NCBI RefSeq assembly: GCF_000373805.1
Contig: NZ_KB892440.1
Location: 1 to 64,000 of the forward strand
Length of the DNA stretch: 64,000 nt
Direction: 5' to 3'
From: Corynebacterium pilosum DSM 20521 = CIP 103422
GTDB lineage: Bacteria > Actinomycetota > Actinomycetes > Mycobacteriales > Mycobacteriaceae
How positions within the stretch are numbered: the stretch's first letter is position 1; the number at the start of each line of letters is the position of its first letter. Shown in pieces: positions 28,024 through 38,240 of this stretch. The position numbers were made by a program, and so were the translations under genes. The notes beneath the pieces were generated by a model that saw only the letters and a list, made by a program, of their open reading frames with translations, was not told the DNA's origin and did no database searches.

Positions 28024-28473
28024 GTGGACATGTCACAGCCGATTACTCTCCCCGCAGCACTGCTGTCCTCCCCCTCGTTCCAGATTGAGCGCGTCCGCCG
28101 CCGCACGCGCGACGAGGTCGAGGCTGTGCTGGCGAAAGAAGACACCACGATGCGCGAATACTGGGTACTCACCTGCATCGTTGAAGAAAACGCAGCTTCC
28201 CAAACCCACCTTTCAGAAACTCTGGCGATCGACGCCTCCGACATGGTGCGCCTCATTGATGCGCTAGAGAAGCACGGGTGGGCCGCACGCGAGCGCGATG
28301 CCGATGATCGCCGCCGCCAGATCATCGCACCCACCAAGGAAGGCAAGAAGGCGCAGAAACACCTGTCCACCCTTGTCGCTGAAGCAGAGGACCGCGCCCT
28401 AGACGCGTCGACGACGAAGCAGCTGAAGCATTTGAAGAAGCTGACTAAGGCGATCCTCAAGGAAGAGGACTAG
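28024..28473 (+). CDS. MarR-family transcriptional regulator
   Basis: 149 residues from the GTG at 28024; an ATG at 28030 is also possible. A winged-helix domain is centred on SQTHLSETLAIDASDMVRLIDALEKHGWAARERDADDRRRQ, the MarR helix-turn-helix and wing. Its stop overlaps the start of the synthetase gene by one base (TAGTG), so it is the likely local regulator of that gene. A weak dyad TCTA-AAGA-TAGA is located about 20 bases before the start and might be its operator. Confidence 0.88.
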   Translation: MDMSQPITLPAALLSSPSFQIERVRRRTRDEVEAVLAKEDTTMREYWVLTCIVEENAASQTHLSETLAIDASDMVRLIDALEKHGWAARERDADDRRRQIIAPTKEGKKAQKHLSTLVAEAEDRALDASTTKQLKHLKKLTKAILKEED

Positions 28474-31400
28474 TGCAGCAGTTCCACGCAAGTGATAAGG
28501 CTCCCGCTCCGCGCACACTGATCGATATCCTGGTCGCCACCGCCTCGGAGTTTCCGGAGGCCGCGGCGATCGACGATGGCGATGTGGTCACCTACGCCGA
28601 GCTCCTCGAGGAGGTCCAGGCGTGGTCCGCTGAGCTGCATCGTAACGGGATTCGTCGTGGGGATCGCATCGGCATCCGCATGACTAGCGGTTCGCGCGAG
28701 CTCTACACGGCGATCCTAGCCACGCTTTACGCCGGCGCCGCTTACGTGCCCGTGGACGCGGATGATCCGGACGAGCGCGCGGAGTTGGTCTTTTCGGAAG
28801 CCAGCGTGAACGGCATGTTCACCGACGATGGCTTCCGCATGCTTTCCGACGATCGCTCCGGCGACACCGAGCTGCCAGCGCTTGACGACGACGCCTGGAT
28901 CATTTTTACCTCCGGTTCCACCGGCACCCCGAAGGGTGTGGCAGTGCAGCACCGTAGTGCAGCCGCTTTCGTGGACGCGGAGGCGCGCATCTTCTGCGCC
29001 GATAATCCGCTGGGCCCTGAGGACCGCGTGCTCGCGGGTCTCTCGGTCGCGTTTGATGCCAGCTGTGAAGAAATGTGGTTGGCGTGGCGCTCGGGCGCGT
29101 GCCTGGTGCCGGCCCCGCGTTCTTTGGTGCGTTCGGGCCAGGACTTGGGTCCGTGGCTGATCCGCCGCGACATTACCGTCGTGTCCACTGTTCCTACCCT
29201 GGCTGGCCTGTGGCCCGCGGAGGCGCTCGACCACGTGCGCCTGCTGATTGTCGGCGGTGAGTCGTGTTCGCAGGAGCTCGTCGATCGGCTTGCCACGCCA
29301 GAGCGCGAAATGTGGAATACCTACGGCCCCACGGAGGCCACCGTTGTTGCGTCGGCCGCACAGTTACATCCGGGTCAGCCGGTGGGCATTGGTCTGCCTT
29401 TGGACGGGTGGGACCTGGCGGTCGTCGATAAGAACGATGAGCAGGTGGGATACGGCGAGGTCGGCGAGCTGATCATCGGCGGTGTTGGCCTGGCGCGTTA
29501 TCTAGATCCGGAGAAGGATGCGGAGAAGTATGCGCCGATCCCCACGCTGGGCGCGGAGCGGGCGTATCGCTCGGGCGACCATGTGCGCTTGGAGGAGGAC
29601 GGCCTGTATTTCGTGGGGCGTGTTGACGATCAGGTGAAGATCGGCGGCCGGCGCATCGAGTTGGGCGAGGTGGACGCGAATGTGGCCGCCCTGCCGAACG
29701 TGTACAACTCGGCGGTGGCGGTGCAAAAGACCGGCGCGGGCGATTCCGTGCTGGTCGGTTACGTGTCGCTGGATGATCCGGACCTGGGCTTTGATCACCA
29801 GCAGGCCCAGGAGCAGCTGGCGGAGACGATGCCGGCGGCGCTCGTGCCGCGCATGTGCGTGATGGATGAGCTGCCCGTGACCACCTCCGGCAAGGTGGAT
29901 AAGAAGGCGCTTCCATGGCCGCTGCCCGGCGTGGGCGTGGAGGCAGCGGGACTGACCCCGACCGAGTCCTGGCTGGCTGAGATCTGGGTGGACGTGCTGG
30001 GCGTGTCCGTCGACGACAAGAATGCGGATTTCTTTGAGCTCGGCGGTTCTTCGCTGGCCGCCGCGACCCTTGTGGGGCGGGTGCGCGAGAAGGTCCCCAC
30101 GGTCGCGGTGCGCGATCTTTATGATCACCCGCGTTTGGAAAAGCTTGCGGAGACGATCGATAAGATCGCTGCCGATCGGGGCATTTCGCTTAACGACGAT
30201 ACCCCTGCCGAAATCCGCACTGTCACACCCGTGGGGGCTAGCACACGTGTTGCCCAAACGCTGTTCAATGTGGCTGCGATGACGCTGCAGGCGGCCAGCT
30301 TTGTGTCTTTGTGGCTGGTGGTCTCCAACGTGTTGTTCATGGTGGGTATCGAGTGGGCGGTGCACACCAACTGGTGGTTGGTCGTCGTTCTTGTTCTTGT
30401 GTTTGCCACTCCCCTGGGCCGGATTCCGATCGGCGGGCTGGGCGCTCGCCTGCTCATCGGTTCCATAGAACCGGGCACTTACCCGCGCGGTGGTAGGACC
30501 CACCTGCGGATTTGGATGGCGGAGCGCTGGGCGGATGCTTCTGGCTCGCGTGCCATTTCGGGTGCGACCTGGGTGAACTATTATGCACGCCTGCTGGGTG
30601 CTTCGGTGGGCCGGGGTGTGGACCTGCACTCGCTGCCACCAGTCACCGGTCTGCTGAGCTTGGGTGACCACGCCGCCGTGGAACCCGAAGTGGACCTCAG
30701 CGGCTACTGGGTGGACGGCGATGTGGTGCACGTCGGCCAGATCACGATTGGCGACGAGGCCCGCATTGGGGCTCGCTCCACCCTCTTGCCGGGGACGGTC
30801 GTCGGCACGCGCGCCCATGTTGAGGCGGGCTCCACCGTGACCGGTGATAAGCCGATCAAGAAGGGGGCGCGGTGGTCTGGGTCGCCGGCGAAGAAGGTCG
30901 GCCGTTCCAAGCACCGCTTCCCCGATGAGCTGCCGCCGCGGCGTTCGTACTGGGTGTGGGGCTACGGGCTGACGTCGCTGGCGCTGGAACTACTGCCCGT
31001 GGTGGCTGCCGCCCTGGCGGTGGCCGTGACCGTCGCGCTGATCGAGACCACCGGCGGCAATCCTTATGTGGGCGCGCTGCTGTTCGCCCCGCTTGGTGGG
31101 CTGGCGATGTTCGCGTTCACCATGGTGGCGACATGGATCGGCGTGCGTGTTCTGCAGATCGGGCTGAAACCTGGGGTGACCCCGGTGCGTTCCTTCGGTG
31201 GTTGGCGGATCTGGGCGATCACCCGCTTGATGGACGATGCCCGCACCCGCCTCTTCCCGCTCTACGCTGGCGCGATTACGCCGGCGTGGCTGCGTAGCCT
31301 GGGCGCGAAGATCGGCACGAACGCTGAGGTATCCACCGCGGTCATGCTGCCCACCCTCACCGAGGTGCGCGAAGGCGCCTTTCTTGCCGACGACACCCTG

Positions 31401-32327
31401 ATCGGCGGCTACGAACTTGGTGGTGGCTGGATGATGACTGGTGAGGCCACCGTCGGAAAGCGCTCCTTCGTGGGTAACTCGGGCATTACCGCGCCCGGGC
31501 GCAAACTGTCCAAGAACTCGTTGGTGGCCGTGCTCTCGTCGACGCCGAAGAAGGCGAAGGCGGGAACAAACTGGTGGGGTTCCCCGCCTGAGCGGATGCG
31601 TCGCGTCGAAGTGGAGGACGCTGCCGGTGAGGCGCGCACCTATTCCCCATCGCTGGGGATGAAGGTGGCCCGCGGGTTCATTGAGACCATGCGTCTGTTG
31701 GCGCCGATGACTTTCGCGCTGATCGCGGCCGGGGTGGCTGGTGGATTCCACTACCTGCTGGATTCTTTGGGCGTATGGGCGCCGTTCGTCTTCGGCGGCC
31801 TGATCTTGATGGCAGCCGGTTTGGTCGCGATGCTGGTGACCGTGGTGGCGAAGTGGGTGTGCGTGGGCACGCATCGCCCCGGCGACCACCCACTGTTCAG
31901 CTGGTTCGTGTGGCTCAATGAGTTGCAGGATGCTTTCGTGGAGGCCGTCGCCGCCCCGTACTTCCTCAACCCGGTCTCCGGTTCGGGTGAGCTGAATCTG
32001 GCGCTGCGGGCGCTGGGTGTGAAGGTGGGCCGGGGCGCGTGGATCGAGTCCTACTGGTTCCCCGAAACCGACCTATGCTTTGTCGGCGAGGGCGCGACCG
32101 TTGGCCCTGGCACCGTGGTGCAAACACACCTGTTCCAGGACCGTGTGATGAGCTTGGACACCGTCACCATTGAGGCCGGTGCCACCTTGGCGGCGCACTC
32201 TGTGGCGTTGCCGGCATCGTCGATAGGCGAAGGCGCGACCGTGTGGCCGGGCTCCCTGATGATGCGCGGCGACCAGGTTCCCGCCGGCACTGTGTGGCAG
32301 GGCAACCCGATCGAGCCGCGCAATTAG
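28473..32327 (+). CDS. Pls/PosA-type nonribosomal peptide synthetase (adenylation, carrier, membrane acyltransferase)
   Basis: 1284 residues. The adenylation domain (about 15-490) has A3 FTSGSTGTPKG, A5 NTYGPTEAT, A7 YRSGDHVR, A8 GRVDDQVKIGGRRIELGE and A10 Lys474. The carrier domain (505-575) has ELGGSSLAA with Ser527 for the pantetheine arm. The remainder has about six membrane helices in pairs with three soluble blocks, two with hexapeptide left-handed helix repeats (GARSTLLPGTVVG). There is no classical condensation or thioesterase domain, as in epsilon-poly-lysine synthetase (Pls). Residues at the ten Stachelhaus positions read D-A-E-S-I-G-T-V-V-K, close to a lysine code as I remember it. 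A cationic homopolymer such as poly-lysine is the inferred product. Confidence 0.85.
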   Translation: MQQFHASDKAPAPRTLIDILVATASEFPEAAAIDDGDVVTYAELLEEVQAWSAELHRNGIRRGDRIGIRMTSGSRELYTAILATLYAGAAYVPVDADDPDERAELVFSEASVNGMFTDDGFRMLSDDRSGDTELPALDDDAWIIFTSGSTGTPKGVAVQHRSAAAFVDAEARIFCADNPLGPEDRVLAGLSVAFDASCEEMWLAWRSGACLVPAPRSLVRSGQDLGPWLIRRDITVVSTVPTLAGLWPAEALDHVRLLIVGGESCSQELVDRLATPEREMWNTYGPTEATVVASAAQLHPGQPVGIGLPLDGWDLAVVDKNDEQVGYGEVGELIIGGVGLARYLDPEKDAEKYAPIPTLGAERAYRSGDHVRLEEDGLYFVGRVDDQVKIGGRRIELGEVDANVAALPNVYNSAVAVQKTGAGDSVLVGYVSLDDPDLGFDHQQAQEQLAETMPAALVPRMCVMDELPVTTSGKVDKKALPWPLPGVGVEAAGLTPTESWLAEIWVDVLGVSVDDKNADFFELGGSSLAAATLVGRVREKVPTVAVRDLYDHPRLEKLAETIDKIAADRGISLNDDTPAEIRTVTPVGASTRVAQTLFNVAAMTLQAASFVSLWLVVSNVLFMVGIEWAVHTNWWLVVVLVLVFATPLGRIPIGGLGARLLIGSIEPGTYPRGGRTHLRIWMAERWADASGSRAISGATWVNYYARLLGASVGRGVDLHSLPPVTGLLSLGDHAAVEPEVDLSGYWVDGDVVHVGQITIGDEARIGARSTLLPGTVVGTRAHVEAGSTVTGDKPIKKGARWSGSPAKKVGRSKHRFPDELPPRRSYWVWGYGLTSLALELLPVVAAALAVAVTVALIETTGGNPYVGALLFAPLGGLAMFAFTMVATWIGVRVLQIGLKPGVTPVRSFGGWRIWAITRLMDDARTRLFPLYAGAITPAWLRSLGAKIGTNAEVSTAVMLPTLTEVREGAFLADDTLIGGYELGGGWMMTGEATVGKRSFVGNSGITAPGRKLSKNSLVAVLSSTPKKAKAGTNWWGSPPERMRRVEVEDAAGEARTYSPSLGMKVARGFIETMRLLAPMTFALIAAGVAGGFHYLLDSLGVWAPFVFGGLILMAAGLVAMLVTVVAKWVCVGTHRPGDHPLFSWFVWLNELQDAFVEAVAAPYFLNPVSGSGELNLALRALGVKVGRGAWIESYWFPETDLCFVGEGATVGPGTVVQTHLFQDRVMSLDTVTIEAGATLAAHSVALPASSIGEGATVWPGSLMMRGDQVPAGTVWQGNPIEPRN

Positions 32328-32348
32328 CTGAGTTGAATCAGAGCTGGT

Positions 32349-33608
32349 TTAGTACAGCGCTGGGCGGATGTGCTGCCAGGCTGGCTCCAGCTCTTCCTCG
32401 AAGTTCTCCCAGTTGTGACGTCCATCGCCCTTGTAGTGGACCTTCTGGTGCGTCATGCCGGCAGCGCGCATCGCGTTGTCCAGGTTGCGGGTGCACTGCA
32501 GCACGCCGTTTTCAAGGACGTAGCCAACGACCATGCCTTCAGTAGAGGACTCGTCTTCGGTAGGCACCGGGGAGATTCCACCATCAGCTGCGGAGAGGTA
32601 TACAGGCATGTTGGCGAGGCCCTCCGGATGCGCGACGGTGTTATGACGGCGCCACTGCTCGCTACCATAAGGGCCGAACATGTTGGTCACGTCGCCGCCG
32701 CGAGATTCCACGACCGCGCTGGTGATCTGGTAGCCGATGGAATCCATCGTCGAGTAGCAACCTGATAGGCCGAAGACGCCGTCGAACTTATCTGGGTGGG
32801 TCGCCGCGAGGTGAACCGCGCCGGTCGCGCCCATAGAGAGGCCGCCGATGGCGCGCTTGCCATTGAACTGGATGTCTGGCTGCTCCTCAATGAGTGGCAG
32901 CAGCTCCTCCATGATGAACGTCTCCCACTTCTGGCGGCCAAGTTTTGGATCGTCCTCCGCCCAGTCGGCGTACCAGGTGCCGTTGGCGTCGAGTGGGAAG
33001 ACGAGGGTGGCAGGTTCGTCGCCAAATGTCTCATCAATCTCTTCTTCGCCTGGGCCGTAGAGCCAGCCGGAGCGGATTGGTGCCTCCACGCCGTCCAGCA
33101 TCACGACGATTGGCCCCTCGGACTCTGCGGTCGGGCGGACATCGACGAGGATGTTCCTACCCATCGATGGGGATGCGACGGTCCAGCGCTCGATGCGACG
33201 CTCTGCCGCACTGGGCGACTGCGGCGAGGTCTCGCGGTTGACCAGACGTACTTCGGTGATCGTTGGATCGACCGGATAGGGGTAGCCTTCCGGCAGCTCA
33301 ACGAAATCATCCGGGACAGAGAACGCGCTCGAACCAGGGAGGGTGACGGAACTTAGGACGGCTTCGATCGCTGCAATTGAGGACAGTGGGCGCTGGCTTG
33401 AGTTAGCGATGAGCTCACGAAACCGTTGGTCAGAGTTTTCACTGCTTTCCGGGCTGGAGCTGCTGCTGAGGCTGGAGCCGGTTGCAGACGGGTCAGCTTG
33501 ACTCGACTGTGCGTGCGCGACGCTTGTTGATCCTGCTGCCACAGCAATACTGGTAAGGATTGATGTAGCAAGCACCACTGGCTTACTTGAAGTAGATACT
33601 TTTATCAT
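32349..33608 (-). CDS. secreted mycolyltransferase (antigen 85/Cmt-type esterase)
   Basis: 419 residues. Signal peptide 1-33 ends in AHA; a Ser-rich stretch follows. The alpha/beta hydrolase carries the nucleophile GLSMGATG, and DGRHNW supplies the His near the C-terminus. These enzymes move mycolic acids onto trehalose, arabinogalactan or porins. The first codons are unusually AT-rich (ATA, AAA, GTA, TCT), unlike the neighbours. It lies 21 bases from the convergent synthetase gene. Confidence 0.88.
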   Translation of the reverse strand: MIKVSTSSKPVVLATSILTSIAVAAGSTSVAHAQSSQADPSATGSSLSSSSSPESSENSDQRFRELIANSSQRPLSSIAAIEAVLSSVTLPGSSAFSVPDDFVELPEGYPYPVDPTITEVRLVNRETSPQSPSAAERRIERWTVASPSMGRNILVDVRPTAESEGPIVVMLDGVEAPIRSGWLYGPGEEEIDETFGDEPATLVFPLDANGTWYADWAEDDPKLGRQKWETFIMEELLPLIEEQPDIQFNGKRAIGGLSMGATGAVHLAATHPDKFDGVFGLSGCYSTMDSIGYQITSAVVESRGGDVTNMFGPYGSEQWRRHNTVAHPEGLANMPVYLSAADGGISPVPTEDESSTEGMVVGYVLENGVLQCTRNLDNAMRAAGMTHQKVHYKGDGRHNWENFEEELEPAWQHIRPALY

Positions 33609-33694
33609 GTTCTTAAGTCAACAATATTCCGACCGAATTGGCTACTTAATGAGTAAATTGTCATAAAGCGGGGGCATTATTAGCTTGCCCTCAA

Positions 33695-34456
33695 CTACTC
33701 TCCGCGGAAAACCGGCGTTCTCCTCTCCTGGCGGGCGCGACCGACTTCGCGGAAATCGTCCGACTCCCACGCGGCAGTGCGCGCGGCGTCGCGCTCGACC
33801 TCGGTGAAAGGCTGGGAAGAGGCGTGGGCGAGCTCAGCTTTGAGGTTTCGCAGCGTCAGCGGAGCGAGGCCCGCAACGGTCGTGGCCAGCGTGGTCACCG
33901 CTTCCTCGCCGCGCTCTGGGAAAAGAAAACCGCAGGCTTGCGCTTCTTCGACGCTCATTGTGGCACCAGCAAGCAGCATCTGGCGCGCACGGGAACCACC
34001 AATCAGCAGCTCGAGGTTGCGGACGGTTGCGGTGTCCACGCCGATCGCCATTCTTGCCACCGGGAGCGAAAAGTAGATGCCTTCGCCGCCGCCTGCGACG
34101 CGGAGATCGCAGGCCATGGCCAGCAACATGCCGGCGCCGATCGCGGGGCCCTCGATGAAGGCGATCACGGGAACCGGCAAGCGCTGGATATGGGCAAAGA
34201 GCTTCTCCAGCTGTGGATACAGCCCACCGCTGAAATCCTTTTCTCCGAGGTCAGCTCCGGCGCTAAATACGGGGCCTTGCGCGGTGATCACAATGGCGCG
34301 AGCCCCGTTATCCACGCAGCGGTCGAGTTCGCCTATGAGCTCGTGGCACATTGCGATGTTGAGCGCGTTGCGCTTTTCTGGTCGCGCCAGCTCTAAGCGC
34401 CACACGCGATCGTCGATAAGCGAAAGCTCAACGAGGCTAGTCACCGATCTGGTCAC
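33695..34456 (-). CDS. enoyl-CoA hydratase/isomerase family protein
   Basis: 253 residues with the crotonase fold: LARPEKRNALN, the oxyanion loop GPVFSAGADLGE, and FIEGPAIGAGMLLAMACDLRVA. The usual catalytic Glu pair is not clearly present (VARMAIGVDTATV), so the reaction may differ from plain hydration. Two GTG starts compete, 34456 and 34444; the second overlaps the ppk2 stop (GTGACTAG). Confidence 0.85.
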   Translation of the reverse strand: MTRSVTSLVELSLIDDRVWRLELARPEKRNALNIAMCHELIGELDRCVDNGARAIVITAQGPVFSAGADLGEKDFSGGLYPQLEKLFAHIQRLPVPVIAFIEGPAIGAGMLLAMACDLRVAGGGEGIYFSLPVARMAIGVDTATVRNLELLIGGSRARQMLLAGATMSVEEAQACGFLFPERGEEAVTTLATTVAGLAPLTLRNLKAELAHASSQPFTEVERDAARTAAWESDDFREVGRARQERRTPVFRGE

Positions 34457-35336
34457 GTCCGCGCATCACAAGCAGTGGGTCGGGCTCGCCGACGACCTCG
34501 TGATCTTTGTTCGTGTACTCGAACTTGCTGAGGATATAGCGCATCGCGTTGAGGCGGGCGCGCTTCTTATCGTTGGACTTAATGGTGATCCACGGGGACT
34601 CATCGGTATCCGTGTAGCGGAACTGCTCTTCCTTCGCGCGGGTATAGTCATCCCACTTGTCCAGGCTGGCCAGGTCCATGGGGGAAAGCTTCCACTGGCG
34701 CACGGGGTCGACCTGGCGGATGGCGAAGCGGGTGCGCTGCTCCTTCTGGGACACCGAGAACCAGAACTTCGTTAGCGAAATGCCGGAGCCTAAGATCATG
34801 TTCTCCAACATCGGCACCTCGCGCAGGAATTCTGCGTGCTGCGCTTCGGTACAGAAGCCCATGACACGCTCCACGCCGGAACGGTTGTACCAGGAACGGT
34901 CGAAGAAGATGATTTCGCCTGCCGACGGGAAATGCTCGATATAGCGCTGGAAGTACCACTGGGTAGCTTCCTTCGACGTTGGCTTCTCTAAGGCGATGGT
35001 GCGGGCGCCACGGGGGTTGAGATGCTCGTTGAAACGCTTAATCGTGCCACCCTTGCCTGCTGCGTCACGGCCTTCAAAGAGGATAATGTGGCGCTGGCCG
35101 GTGTCCTTGGTCCAGTTCTGCCACTTCAGCAGCTCGATCTGGAGCTGGCGCTTCTTGTGTTCGTATTCGTCGCGGCCCATGCGCTCGTCATAGGGGTAAT
35201 TCTCGCGCCAGGTTTCAATGGGCTTGCCGTCTGCAGTCAGGAGAACTGGGTCGTCCTCGTCAGAATCGTCGACCGTATAGCCTTCGGTTTCGGCGAGGTC
35301 GATCATCGGAAGTTCGTCATCCTTGTGGTCAGCCAT
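34437..35336 (-). CDS. ppk2: polyphosphate kinase 2
   Basis: 299 residues. Walker A EGRDAAGKGGTIKR, lid region near LEKPTSKEATQWYFQRY, and Walker B FFDRSWYNRSGVERVMGF are the PPK2 blocks. It moves phosphate between polyphosphate and nucleoside diphosphates; one-domain class I enzymes of this size mostly use GDP or ADP. Its 3' end overlaps the enoyl-CoA hydratase start. Confidence 0.93.
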   Translation of the reverse strand: MADHKDDELPMIDLAETEGYTVDDSDEDDPVLLTADGKPIETWRENYPYDERMGRDEYEHKKRQLQIELLKWQNWTKDTGQRHIILFEGRDAAGKGGTIKRFNEHLNPRGARTIALEKPTSKEATQWYFQRYIEHFPSAGEIIFFDRSWYNRSGVERVMGFCTEAQHAEFLREVPMLENMILGSGISLTKFWFSVSQKEQRTRFAIRQVDPVRQWKLSPMDLASLDKWDDYTRAKEEQFRYTDTDESPWITIKSNDKKRARLNAMRYILSKFEYTNKDHEVVGEPDPLLVMRGRDQIGD

Positions 35337-35451
35337 ATCCTTATGTTACAGCGCCATTACAGCAACCGCTTGATTGGACAGCATTTTCACTTAAGCCATT
35401 TGTGCGCTACACGAAAACTCTTCAGCGGGCGCCCCACGCCAGCCCTCGCGA

Positions 35452-35518
35452 GCCATCTTGCACCGATTCATTTGAGCACCGCAGGTCGCGCGAGAAGGGA
35501 CCTGGTGCGCTTTTGCCA
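35452..35518. repeat. dispersed intergenic element, shortened copy C
   Basis: It keeps the left end (GCCATCTTGCACC), the GCACCGCAGGTCGCG block and the right end (ACCTGGTGC, then TTTTGCC) of the elements at 27836 and 63749, but lacks the central palindrome. It is about half the length of the full copies and sits between ppk2 and the porin terminator. Confidence 0.7.
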
Positions 35519-35525
35519 GGAATGC

Positions 35526-35560
35526 AAAAACCCACCGCACGAAGCGGTGGGTTCCGTTTT
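35526..35560 (-). terminator. terminator of the porH-porA transcript
   Basis: An 8-bp perfect stem, CCCACCGC (35531-35538) and GCGGTGGG (35544-35551). On the minus strand the stem is followed by TTTTT (35526-35530), 45 bases after the porA stop. Confidence 0.92.
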
Positions 35561-35582
35561 TACGCGCTAGGCGTAAGGGTGC

Positions 35583-35729
35583 TTATGCAACCAGGCCGAT
35601 GAGCTTAGCAGCAGCCTCTGCCCACTTGCCGAGAATCTCTGCGAAGCCGGTCAGCTGCTCGACCAGGCCAGTGGAAGAAAGTTCGGACCAGGTCTCCATT
35701 GCGTCTGCGAAGTTCTGTGCGGAATCCAT
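35583..35729 (-). CDS. porA: PorA cell-wall channel peptide
   Basis: 48 residues: starts MDSAQNFADAMETW and ends AEAAAKLIGLVA. It is acidic and amphipathic without a signal peptide, as in corynebacterial PorA (45 residues in C. glutamicum). AAGGAG lies 6 bases before the ATG. It is downstream of the porH-like gene and near groEL, the known porA-porH arrangement. PorA and PorH together form the main outer-membrane channel and are mycoloylated on Ser in C. glutamicum. Confidence 0.85.
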   Translation of the reverse strand: MDSAQNFADAMETWSELSSTGLVEQLTGFAEILGKWAEAAAKLIGLVA

Positions 35730-35797
35730 GTTTACTCCTTGAAAAGATTTGGTGTTCAGGGTTCTAGCTTAGTTAGAACCCAGTGGGTGACGGGTGA

Positions 35798-35998
35798 TTA
35801 CTTGCTAGAGCTGAGGAGGCCAGCGGTGGTGTCCCAAGCGGAGGACAGGGTGGTGCCCTCGGTCTTCTCAGCAACGTCCTGGGAGAAGAAGCCGCCCAGG
35901 GTCTTGATGATCTCGGCCGGGCCCTCCAGGAACTGGCCGATGTTCTTGCCGAAGGTTGCAACGTTGTTCAGAATGTCCTGGACTACAGAAAGATCCAT
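35798..35998 (-). CDS. porH: PorH cell-wall channel peptide
   Basis: 66 residues beginning MDLSVVQDILNNVATFGKNIG, close to the start of C. glutamicum PorH; it is somewhat longer, with a Thr/Ser-rich end. No signal peptide. GAGGAG precedes the ATG. It would pair with PorA in an oligomeric channel across the mycomembrane. Confidence 0.88.
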   Translation of the reverse strand: MDLSVVQDILNNVATFGKNIGQFLEGPAEIIKTLGGFFSQDVAEKTEGTTLSSAWDTTAGLLSSSK

Positions 35999-36080
35999 TG
36001 TGTCTCCTCAATTGGAATGCCACCCAGGCGGGTGACAGGAAGTTTTCAATTCACTGACACCCTGTCGGCGTCATCGAGAA

Positions 36081-36110
36081 ATATCTTGTCACAAATTTTT
36101 CGTACGTCAA
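36081..36110 (-). promoter_or_regulatory. likely porH-porA promoter
   Basis: On the minus strand: TTGACG (36105-36110), an 18-nt spacer, AGATAT (36081-36086). The mRNA would carry a leader of about 75 nt before porH. The surrounding 36000-36330 is AT-rich and holds no credible gene; I see nothing else in it apart from a TAACGTTA palindrome. Confidence 0.5.
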
Positions 36111-36335
36111 GCGGTGATGCGCTGCGATTATGAAATTTCCGTAACCTTAACGTTATCAATCCGTTGTTCACTTTTCGCTCACAGAATTCACAGACACACT
36201 TCTACCTGCAACTATTTCCCCGAGGAAGTTAATGGCGCATGAACTGCACCCAAAGCGTGTAACGCACATGACACAGCATGCGATAAAGCGCATTCCCAAA
36301 GCGCCTGGCAGAAAACACATACCCCCGAATGGGTG

Positions 36336-36384
36336 AAGCCCCGCTTATCGGCGCTGGAATCGTCGATAAGCGGGGCTTAAAAGC
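36336..36384 (-). terminator. groEL terminator
   Basis: A 15-bp perfect stem (36336-36350 with 36364-36378), 13-nt loop, 28 bases after the groEL stop on the minus strand. The right arm contains an exact TCGTCGATAAGC word (36360-36371). The T run is weak. Confidence 0.75.
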
Positions 36385-36405
36385 TACGCACTTGGGGCGT
36401 GCGTT

Positions 36406-38160
<1,755 letters not shown>

Positions 38161-38167
38161 TCAGTTT

Positions 38168-38194
38168 TTAGCACTCTGATCGTTCAAGTGCTAA
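38168..38194. promoter_or_regulatory. CIRCE element 1 (HrcA operator)
   Basis: TTAGCACTC, 9 bases, AAGTGCTAA: one mismatch to the CIRCE consensus TTAGCACTC-N9-GAGTGCTAA. It lies upstream of groEL. Confidence 0.92.
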
Positions 38195-38202
38195 CACCTT
38201 TT

Positions 38203-38229
38203 TTAGCACTCAGCGCCGACGAGTGCAAG
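38203..38229. promoter_or_regulatory. CIRCE element 2 (HrcA operator)
   Basis: TTAGCACTC, 9 bases, GAGTGCAAG: two mismatches in the right arm. It is 35 bp centre to centre from element 1 and ends 11 bases before the start of the divergent dipeptidase gene, over its likely -10 region. Confidence 0.88.
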
Positions 38230-38240
38230 AATTGGGCAGT

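Noticed and set aside
36001..36330. Small gene between porH and groEL
   Set aside because: No frame with a ribosome-binding site and plausible composition; the stretch looks like promoter DNA.
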